Positions 6,336-11,310 of a stretch of DNA of 11,310 nt are shown here, in pieces. The notes under the pieces are model-generated. The model did not search any database. It was given only the letters and a program-made list of their open reading frames with translations, and had not been told where the DNA came from. The number at the start of each line of letters is the position of its first letter. Position 1 is the first letter of the stretch. A program made the position numbers and the translations under genes. The stretch comes from an uncultured Anaerolineae bacterium (GTDB lineage Bacteria; Chloroflexota; Anaerolineae; Anaerolineales; Villigracilaceae): assembly GCA_903854805.1 (NCBI GenBank), contig CAINXK010000239.1:1-11310 (forward strand), in the 5' to 3' direction.

Positions 6336-8732
6336 TCAAGCTCTCCTAACTTCAGCCAGGGTCGAGTTGAGGGTATGCCCATACCCTCCCTGTTTTGTGA
6401 AATTGTCGTTCGTGATGACACTGGAACAGCCACCAGATTGAAGCCACCAGCCATTCTGCATCGAGATCACACCTTTGAGCATACCGGTGTGAACATGAGC
6501 GACAGCTTTAACCGATCCGCGGTCATTGAAGATTTCGACCATATCGCCGTCAGAAATACCGCGTTGGGCAGCATCATCAACGTGCAAATCGACCCACGGT
6601 TGCGGGAATATTTCACGCACCCATTTCATCGTCTGGTACGTGGAATGAACAAAGGCATTGATTTTGTGATTTGTGAGTTGAAGAGGATACTTCGCCATTA
6701 GATCAGGAGCAGTGATAGGTCCTTCTTCCGCTGGGACAAAGTCAATCATCGGCTCGAGCTTGGCATCTTCCCAGCGCACTGAATGGATTTCAACACGGCC
6801 GGATGGTGTCGTAAAGGGAGTATCTTTGAACCAATAGAAAGGTGGTTTTTCCCACTTTACCTTAAATTTATTGTATTTTTCACTTGCCCACTGCCAGACG
6901 GGTCCTCGCTCTCGAAGTTCTTTGACGGTTAGACCTGTATTTTTCAACAATTCGTCAATCCATTGTTCTTCGGTTTTGTCAAAGAGGTCTCCGAACCCAA
7001 GGCGCTTGGCCAGTTCGGTATAGATCCAGGTATCGGACTGCGATTCCCACATTGGCTCAATGGCCTTATCCATCAACTGGAAGTAGAAGTTGCGTGAAGG
7101 CGCCATAAGATCGTAATGCTCGAACAACATGGAGACTGGCAGAATAACATCTGCAAGTTGAGCAGCATCCGTCATGTTCTGTTCCTGTACAACTACGAAA
7201 TCCATCTTCTTGAAGGCATCCACCAGTTTATTGGCGCTGGGCTGTTGCCCGAGACCTTTACCTTGCCAATAGATGGCCTTGATCGGATAAGGTTTTTCTG
7301 CCAACAGCTCCTCACCGAGTTTGGTTGCATGGAGGCGGCCTTTAATATTCGCCTTGAATGGATTGGCAACGTCCGGATTCGTCGGCCAGGCTGAAACTCC
7401 CGCCGTATCATTTACTCCACCGCCTGAAATTCCATAGTTGCCTGTCAGGGAAGCCAGCGTGATAAGTGATGCAACAAAGAATTCACCGTTGGAAGTGCGT
7501 TGAGCACCAGCCATGCCACTGTTGATCATGGCCGGCTTCATAGTGGCGTATTGGCGCGCGAGGGCCGCTACTGCTTCACCATCGACTCCGCTGATCTCAT
7601 TGACCTTAGCTGCATCGTAGATCGAAACTCGTTCTTTCAGGCGAGCAAAGACCGTCCGCACCATCTTGCCATCCACCTCGAATGAACCATCGAGGACTGC
7701 TTTGACAGCTTCAGCAGGTTTGGCGATAGCGCCTGTCGATTCATCCCATACATAGAAGGTTTTCGCATCCCCATCTTTTTTGAGGGTGCTTTCGCGCACC
7801 AGTTTTCCACTTGCTTCATCGACCAGGAAAGGCATGTTGGTCCGAGCCATGATAAATTCAGTGTCATAGAGTTTTTCATCAATAATGACCTTGATCATAC
7901 CCATAGCCATTGCCAGATCGGTGCCGGGGCGTGGGGCAAGCCATTGGTCTGATTTCGAAGCAGTTTCGGTGAACTTAGGGTCAATCGTTACTAGACGCAT
8001 GCCTTTTGCAATGCCATCGGCAATGTAGCGCCAATGCGGCAGGTAAGAAACAGCCGGATTGTGACCCCAAGCAATTTGAAGCTTGGAATAGGCGAAGTTT
8101 TCAATTTCCGACACACGATAGCCTAGCATGGCAGCGGACGCTTCGGCTTGGGCTGCGCAGCAGAGTTGGCCTAGTTGGCCAGTCTGAACGCCCTCTCCAA
8201 AGGCAGATTTAAACCGGGAAATCATTTGCCCTGGGAATTGCGAAAGCACTGCGCCACTGAAAAACATGACCGATTCAGGGCCAGATGTATCGCGGATCCT
8301 GGCCAGGTTTTCGGCAACCATCGTCAATGCCTCATCCCAGGAAATGCGTTCCCATTTGCCTTCGCCTCGTTCCCCAACCCGTTTGAAGGGATACTTGATA
8401 CGATCGGGATCGTAGGTTCCCTGGATACGGGAATACCCACGCAGACAGGGTTTGATATAAAAATCTGGATTTGGGGAAAGCCGCAATGCCTTACCGTTGC
8501 GGACGTGAACGCGCAAGGAACAATGATTGCACTCGGGATTGTTTGCGGTAATGACTATTTTTTCTTCCGTTGCTGCTGCCAGGGCTTTCACTTTCTTCGC
8601 ACCCTGGTTTATTTTTAAGCCACTGCCGGCCAATGCCAATGAACCTCCCAAAAGGCCTCCTAATTTAAGGAAGCTTCGGCGGTTCAATTGGGTTTTGGTT
8701 ACAGCCTGGTCTGCTGATTTCTGATCGGACAT
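6336..8732 (-). CDS. Molybdopterin oxidoreductase catalytic subunit with Tat signal (subunit A, DMSO reductase superfamily)
   Basis: A 798-residue catalytic subunit of the DMSO reductase superfamily, near the length of PsrA and PhsA (about 760). Residues 16-23 (LNRRSFLK) and the following hydrophobic stretch form a Tat signal, so it acts outside the cytoplasmic membrane. The N-terminal [4Fe-4S] motif is unusual: Cys68-X2-Cys71 then Cys96 (KPCLRG), three Cys where the family has four (C-X2-C-X3-C-Xn-C). Residues 107-138 (YDPDRIKYPFKRVG, then WERISWDEAL) are classic. The Mo ligand is probably Cys191 or Cys192 (GQLCCAAQ). The C-terminal PGD-binding domain starts near LQLTNHK (about residue 684) and continues through DGDMVEIFNDRGSV. 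The start at 8732 is decided by GGAGG at 8744-8740 and puts the Arg pair at 18-19. Subunits B and C and a TorD chaperone follow directly. The Cys ligand and a nearby rhodanese lean toward a sulfur oxyanion or polysulfide, but the substrate cannot be assigned from sequence alone. Confidence 0.92.
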   Translation of the reverse strand: MSDQKSADQAVTKTQLNRRSFLKLGGLLGGSLALAGSGLKINQGAKKVKALAAATEEKIVITANNPECNHCSLRVHVRNGKALRLSPNPDFYIKPCLRGYSRIQGTYDPDRIKYPFKRVGERGEGKWERISWDEALTMVAENLARIRDTSGPESVMFFSGAVLSQFPGQMISRFKSAFGEGVQTGQLGQLCCAAQAEASAAMLGYRVSEIENFAYSKLQIAWGHNPAVSYLPHWRYIADGIAKGMRLVTIDPKFTETASKSDQWLAPRPGTDLAMAMGMIKVIIDEKLYDTEFIMARTNMPFLVDEASGKLVRESTLKKDGDAKTFYVWDESTGAIAKPAEAVKAVLDGSFEVDGKMVRTVFARLKERVSIYDAAKVNEISGVDGEAVAALARQYATMKPAMINSGMAGAQRTSNGEFFVASLITLASLTGNYGISGGGVNDTAGVSAWPTNPDVANPFKANIKGRLHATKLGEELLAEKPYPIKAIYWQGKGLGQQPSANKLVDAFKKMDFVVVQEQNMTDAAQLADVILPVSMLFEHYDLMAPSRNFYFQLMDKAIEPMWESQSDTWIYTELAKRLGFGDLFDKTEEQWIDELLKNTGLTVKELRERGPVWQWASEKYNKFKVKWEKPPFYWFKDTPFTTPSGRVEIHSVRWEDAKLEPMIDFVPAEEGPITAPDLMAKYPLQLTNHKINAFVHSTYQTMKWVREIFPQPWVDLHVDDAAQRGISDGDMVEIFNDRGSVKAVAHVHTGMLKGVISMQNGWWLQSGGCSSVITNDNFTKQGGYGHTLNSTLAEVRRA

Positions 8733-8739
8733 ATAAGTT

Positions 8740-8744
8740 CCTCC
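8740..8744 (-). promoter_or_regulatory. Shine-Dalgarno site deciding the subunit A start
   Basis: On the minus strand GGAGG lies 7 bases before the ATG at 8732. The reading frame stays open for another 47 codons upstream to an ATG at 8873 that has no such site, so this site fixes the start and brings the Tat motif to residues 18-19. Confidence 0.75.
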
Positions 8745-8892
8745 ATCTGGTTCATGAGGGTGTTGCAAAATTGGACTTTCTGAAATATCTGATTTTTGGG
8801 ATTCTTTGTTCAATCCAGTGGAACGACCGAGCAAACAACAGGTTAGTAGAATCTTCTCATAGGCATTCTCCATGTATGCGATTACGAATACA

Positions 8893-8921
8893 TAGAGAAT
8901 ACTTCGCTAGTGAATTGTCAA
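8893..8921 (-). promoter_or_regulatory. Possible promoter of the molybdoenzyme operon
   Basis: The minus strand carries a perfect TTGACA (8921-8916). At 17 bp the -10 position reads TCTCTA (8898-8893), a poor match, which would suit a promoter needing an activator. The palindrome at 8945-8964 is centred about 36 bp upstream of the -35 box. The untranslated leader to 8732 would be roughly 150 bases. Confidence 0.3.
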
Positions 8922-8944
8922 CATCCTGCGGGGGAATTATCTTA

Positions 8945-8964
8945 TATCGCCCACATGGGCGATA
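8945..8964. promoter_or_regulatory. Perfect 20-bp palindrome upstream of the molybdoenzyme operon, likely operator (copy 1)
   Basis: TATCGCCCA-CA-TGGGCGATA is a perfect inverted repeat with 9-bp arms and a 2-bp centre, the size and symmetry of a site for a dimeric helix-turn-helix protein such as a CRP/FNR-type regulator (half-site TCGCC, 6-bp spacing). It lies between the rhodanese stop codon and the molybdoenzyme start. A near copy at 10104-10123 shares 15 consecutive bases when read on the strand facing the next gene. It could also fold as a short hairpin after the rhodanese gene, but no T run follows it. Confidence 0.65.
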
Positions 8965-8982
8965 GTTCATTCTTTTACAAAG

Positions 8983-10008
8983 TTAATTTTTCCAGGAGTT
9001 CAATCCACCCTGGAGTTCGCGAGTATTTAGATATCCCCATGACCAAAAAATGGTCATGGCAATCGGTGAAACCGTTCCATCCTGGCAATACACTACAATC
9101 GGAGTACTTTTATCTTTTGGCCAAGAATCTCGTTCTTCAACCAATTGATCGAAAGGAATATTCAAGGAGTTAGTTGCTATGATCGTTTTGTTTTCTATCA
9201 GGGTGGCAGCTGTCCGTAAATCAATCACCACCAGCGACGGATCTGTGGATATTTTTTGATCGAATTCTTCCTGTGTGATCGCTCCGAAGTTTTCCGGAAT
9301 GTGATCGAACATTCGATCCGTGGCGGCCACCAGGGAAGCGCTGGGGGCATTCGGGTTTGTGGGTACTTCTGCGCTTTCCTCAAAAATGCCACAGCAAGGA
9401 AAGGCAGGTTTGTATGGATCTATTTTCGGGACAGGTATCGGATCATGGCTGATAAATTTCCCGGCTGCTGCCCATGCTTCAAAACCACCTGCCAGAACTC
9501 GAATATCCCATCCATATACGCCGAGACCTGTTAATGCAATCATGCACTCAGTCGTCCTCTGACAGTAGACTATTATTGGTACGCTAAAGTCCGGAAGGGC
9601 AGAAGTTTTTCTGCCCAGTTCCACGATCGGAATTGATATCGCACCGGAGATAAAACCGGTTTTTTTTACTTCAAGAGGTTTGCGCAGATCAACGAGGAAT
9701 GGGGTTCGTTCTTGCTGCAGTAGTTCCAATTCGTCCTGACTGATCGTTAAGTCATGGCCTTGGATATGTTTGATAAAACCATTGAAGTTATAAGTCAAGA
9801 TTACTTCTGCCCGTGGATTTGGTAGCGGCGTGGGCTCGGGCATATCAATTGCTTCCGGTGTAGATTCTGAAGGAACCTGGGATGCCATCGTTGCACCAAT
9901 TGTCGTTAAATTGTTGGAACAGGAGGCTAATCCCAAGCAGGCGAATAAAACTAGGGTTTTAGATAAAAGCTGAAAGTTAGTATGCAGATTAGAAGAGATG
10001 TTCTTCAT
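8983..10008 (-). CDS. Tandem-rhodanese lipoprotein (sulfurtransferase-like)
   Basis: A 341-residue exported lipoprotein. The signal ends in the lipobox LASC at Cys30 and is followed by a Ser/Pro/Thr-rich linker. Two rhodanese domains follow, at about residues 90-185 and 245-341. Each has the early DLR motif (D107 and D263) and a VYCQ active-site loop with the catalytic Cys kept (Cys149 in YCQRTTEC, Cys308 in YCQDGTVS). A Cys-Cys pair at 205-206 lies in the inter-domain linker. Unlike the classical two-domain rhodaneses, in which one domain is inactive, both could carry a persulfide. The start at 10008 is preferred because AAGGA stands just before it; an in-frame ATG at 10026 has no such site. 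The gene heads the same strand as the molybdoenzyme operon, 250 bases upstream. It may deliver or accept sulfane sulfur outside the membrane; phage-shock or arsenate-type rhodanese roles cannot be excluded. Confidence 0.85.
   Translation of the reverse strand: MKNISSNLHTNFQLLSKTLVLFACLGLASCSNNLTTIGATMASQVPSESTPEAIDMPEPTPLPNPRAEVILTYNFNGFIKHIQGHDLTISQDELELLQQERTPFLVDLRKPLEVKKTGFISGAISIPIVELGRKTSALPDFSVPIIVYCQRTTECMIALTGLGVYGWDIRVLAGGFEAWAAAGKFISHDPIPVPKIDPYKPAFPCCGIFEESAEVPTNPNAPSASLVAATDRMFDHIPENFGAITQEEFDQKISTDPSLVVIDLRTAATLIENKTIIATNSLNIPFDQLVEERDSWPKDKSTPIVVYCQDGTVSPIAMTIFWSWGYLNTRELQGGLNSWKN
9037..9059. repeat. Inverted repeat inside the 3' end of the rhodanese gene
   Basis: CCATGACCA and TGGTCATGG form a perfect 9-bp stem around a 5-base A loop, within codons near the C-terminus (the TIFWSW region). 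It lies about 50 bases before the stop codon. It may be chance, an mRNA-decay barrier or a binding site. Confidence 0.4.
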
Positions 10009-10043
10009 AAAGTCCTTTTTTCCCATGATCAGGTCAAAGCGAT

Positions 10044-10072
10044 CGAATAGTTGTCACAAAGAATAATGTCAA
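10044..10072 (-). promoter_or_regulatory. Possible promoter of the rhodanese gene
   Basis: On the minus strand TTGACA (10072-10067) and TATTCG (10049-10044) are separated by 17 bp, placing the transcript start some 30 bases before the ATG at 10008. An overlapping perfect TATAAT at 10077-10072 is an alternative -10 box but lacks a good -35 partner. The palindrome at 10104-10123 is upstream of either. Confidence 0.35.
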
Positions 10073-10103
10073 TTATACGTAGCATGACAATATTCTAAAA
10101 AAA

Positions 10104-10123
10104 TATCGCCCATGTGGGTGACC
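10104..10123. promoter_or_regulatory. Imperfect palindrome in the divergent rhodanese/DUF4418 region, likely operator (copy 2)
   Basis: TATCGCCCA-TG-TGGGTGACC repeats the 8945-8964 site: the first 15 bases are identical to copy 1 read on its minus strand, and the right half differs at three places. A further lone half-site, TGGGTGATA, is at 10138-10146, 23 bp on. A weak extended -10 (TG-A-TACAAA, 10142-10150) would put a plus-strand start about 43 bp from the centre, the usual distance for a class II CRP/FNR activator. The repeat is seen directly; the regulator type is inferred. Confidence 0.6.
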
Positions 10124-10205
10124 TAATCTGGTTGGGGTGGGTGATACAAATCTTATCATGGTGATGTAACATAAAGATTACACAAAACTATTTCGGGAAA
10201 GTTGC

Positions 10206-10213
10206 AAAAGGAG
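10206..10213 (+). promoter_or_regulatory. Shine-Dalgarno site of the DUF4418 gene
   Basis: AAAAGGAG lies 8 bases before the ATG at 10222, a strong site that fixes this start. Confidence 0.7.
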
Positions 10214-10221
10214 ATATAACG

Positions 10222-10650
10222 ATGAAAAGAGATGTTAAGTATACGGGAATACTTACTGCAGTTCTTGGAATATTAATCATTCTGATACCTATCATTTTGC
10301 CTGTGTGCCAGGGTCTCTTAGAACTTGCCAACGGAAAAAAGGTTCCTATGCGTTGCCATTGGACAGTTCAAACAGAAATGATTCTTGGGGCTTTGATTAT
10401 CGTGGTTGGTCTCTTTCAGTTCTTCGCGAAAAGTCAGAACGAACGCCGCAGTTTGAGTCTTCAGGTGGCTTTCATGGGGCTGGTCGTGGTGTTAATCCCA
10501 CTTTTTATTATTCCAACTTGTACAGATCCCGAAATGGCCTGCAATATCGGGACCAAACCCGCCATCCTAATATTAGGTGGAATTACCTTCATGGAAGGAT
10601 TGTACGGCGGTTTGACTAGTCATAAGGAACCAGGAGCAGCTTCTTCCTGA
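10222..10650 (+). CDS. DUF4418 family membrane protein
   Basis: A 142-residue protein with four hydrophobic segments (about residues 9-28, 52-68, 82-99 and 113-130), of the DUF4418 type, whose signature is the M-x-C-H-W-T segment (here MRCHWT at 43-48). The two halves look alike: the first reads LIPIILPVC then MRC, the second LIPLFIIPTC then MAC. This leaves four cysteines (29, 45, 100, 107) plus His46 in the two extra-membrane loops, probably on the same face. They could form disulfides or bind a metal or haem. It is followed 10 bases later by an FtsX/MacB-type ABC permease, and DUF4418 genes often accompany such permeases, so it is probably an accessory subunit of that transporter. No function is established. 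It is divergent from the rhodanese gene and shares the 10104-10123 palindrome. Confidence 0.85.
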   Translation: MKRDVKYTGILTAVLGILIILIPIILPVCQGLLELANGKKVPMRCHWTVQTEMILGALIIVVGLFQFFAKSQNERRSLSLQVAFMGLVVVLIPLFIIPTCTDPEMACNIGTKPAILILGGITFMEGLYGGLTSHKEPGAASS

Positions 10651-10660
10651 AAATAAATGT

Positions 10661-11310
10661 ATGAATAAAATTTCATTATTCAACCTTGTAATCCAAAACC
10701 TGCGTCGTAAACCCCACCGTGCTGTCTTGATCGGGGTATGCGTTGCACTTGCTACGGGATCGCTATTTGCTATAACGATGGTAATGCTCAGTGTGAAAAC
10801 GAGTCTGGCTGTTGGCCAGGCTCGTTTGGGGGCTGACCTGGTGGTTGTCCCCGAGGGAAATGAGGTTTCGGCCCAAGAATCTTTTATCACTGGACAACCT
10901 TCGACTTTTTATTTCAATAAAAGTGTCGAAACTCAAGTGGCTTCGATGGAAGGGGTTGCTCAGACATCGGTACAGGTATATGTACAAACCCTCAATAACG
11001 CTTCTTGTTGTATTGGCGAGTTTTTCTTGGTGGGCTACAACCCTGCAACGGATTTCACTATTTCGCCATGGCTCGAAACCCACTTAACAAATATAGGCCT
11101 GAGTTCAAACAATATCATTGTAGGTGACCGAATCCTGCTCATCCCTGGAGAAACACCCAAGTTTTACGGGGCGAGATTCACCGTAAGCGGGGTTTTGGAA
11201 AAAACCGGAATGGGAATCGATCGAACAATTTATATCCCCTTGGAGGGGATTCGCCAGATGGTGAAGGAGTCCTCAGAAAAAGCCGAAAAAACGCTGACCA
11301 TCTCACCAGA
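10661..11310 (+). CDS. FtsX/MacB-type ABC transporter permease, 5' part (3' end outside window)
   Basis: An open frame from the ATG at 10661 to the edge of the window gives the first 216 residues. A basic N-terminus (LVIQNLRRKPHR) leads into one membrane segment at about 21-45. The large extracytoplasmic domain follows, starting with GQARLGADLVVVPEG (52-66), the L-G-A-D-hydrophobic-V-P start of the MacB periplasmic core. It continues to the FTVSGVLEKTGMGIDRTIYI segment (173-192), typical of FtsX-like permeases. The remaining three membrane segments should lie beyond the window, as should the partner ATPase. A Cys-Cys pair (116-117, in NASCCIGEF) is found in the extracytoplasmic domain. The start lies 10 bases after the DUF4418 stop with no clear site of its own, suggesting translational coupling. 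MacB-type permeases move proteins, lipids or lipopeptides, or work as mechanical transmitters; the substrate is unknown. Confidence 0.85.
   Translation, partial: MNKISLFNLVIQNLRRKPHRAVLIGVCVALATGSLFAITMVMLSVKTSLAVGQARLGADLVVVPEGNEVSAQESFITGQPSTFYFNKSVETQVASMEGVAQTSVQVYVQTLNNASCCIGEFFLVGYNPATDFTISPWLETHLTNIGLSSNNIIVGDRILLIPGETPKFYGARFTVSGVLEKTGMGIDRTIYIPLEGIRQMVKESSEKAEKTLTISP

Noticed and set aside
6335..6454. Longer start for the ferredoxin subunit inside subunit A
   Set aside because: The extra 40 residues do not resemble the family, and the ATG at 6334 has its own AGGAG site.
8733..8873. N-terminal extension of subunit A to the ATG at 8873
   Set aside because: It has no ribosome site and would place the Tat Arg pair at residues 65-66, too far from the N-terminus; the ATG at 8732 has GGAGG at ideal spacing.
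8945..8964. CRISPR repeat or terminator reading of the palindrome
   Set aside because: Only two copies exist, 1.1 kb apart with no spacer spacing, and no T run follows; the second copy lies in a divergent promoter region, which favours an operator.
10812..11087. Plus- and minus-strand frames of about 100 codons over 10573-11087
   Set aside because: They overlap the permease frame starting at 10661, which has a clear MacB/FtsX domain and runs open to the end of the window.

Overview
The window reads as accessory respiratory DNA from an anaerobic or facultative bacterium. Moderate GC, lipobox-type lipoproteins, a Tat-exported molybdoenzyme, a menaquinone-type NrfD membrane subunit and a methyltetrahydrofolate methyltransferase together suggest an Anaerolineae-like member of Chloroflexota. 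That placement is inferred from general impression, not from a marker gene.

Layout. Positions 3-485 (+) hold the 3' end of a pterin-binding methyltetrahydrofolate methyltransferase, followed by a stem-loop at 534-572. Positions 675-2427 (+) hold a two-gene unit: a MarR-type repressor with a palindrome at its own promoter, then an MFS exporter. From 8732 down to 2625, on the minus strand, lies the core of the window, an operon for a complex iron-sulfur molybdoenzyme (CISM). Its order is Tat-dependent catalytic subunit A, four-cluster ferredoxin subunit B, 10-TM NrfD/HybB-type membrane subunit C, a TorD-type chaperone and, after an internal terminator-like hairpin, an octaheme cytochrome c lipoprotein. 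Upstream on the same strand (8983-10008) is a lipoprotein with two rhodanese domains, both keeping the active cysteine. Divergent from it (+, 10222 onward) are a DUF4418 membrane protein and the 5' part of an FtsX/MacB-type ABC permease that runs off the window and has no closed reading frame here.

How the parts may work together. A, B and C have the build of a periplasm-facing respiratory module: A carries the Mo/W-bisPGD chemistry, B wires electrons through four [4Fe-4S] clusters, and C exchanges them with quinone. TorD fits a cofactor-loaded, Tat-exported A subunit. The octaheme lipoprotein would be an extra-cytoplasmic electron donor or acceptor, giving a layout reminiscent of Qrc (multiheme cytochrome + MopB protein + FeS protein + NrfD) but with a chaperone and an apparent Mo-ligand Cys. 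The neighbouring tandem-rhodanese lipoprotein hints at sulfane-sulfur chemistry (polysulfide, thiosulfate or tetrathionate), but no residue visible in A fixes its substrate.

The strongest unexplained signals are these: a near-identical 20-bp palindrome (8945-8964 and 10104-10123) in front of the molybdoenzyme operon and in the rhodanese/DUF4418 divergent region, suggesting one regulator for all three units; an A-subunit N-terminal cluster motif with three cysteines instead of four; two CX4CH haem motifs in the octaheme protein; and an internal duplication with four cysteines in the DUF4418 protein, next to a permease that also carries an exposed Cys-Cys pair.
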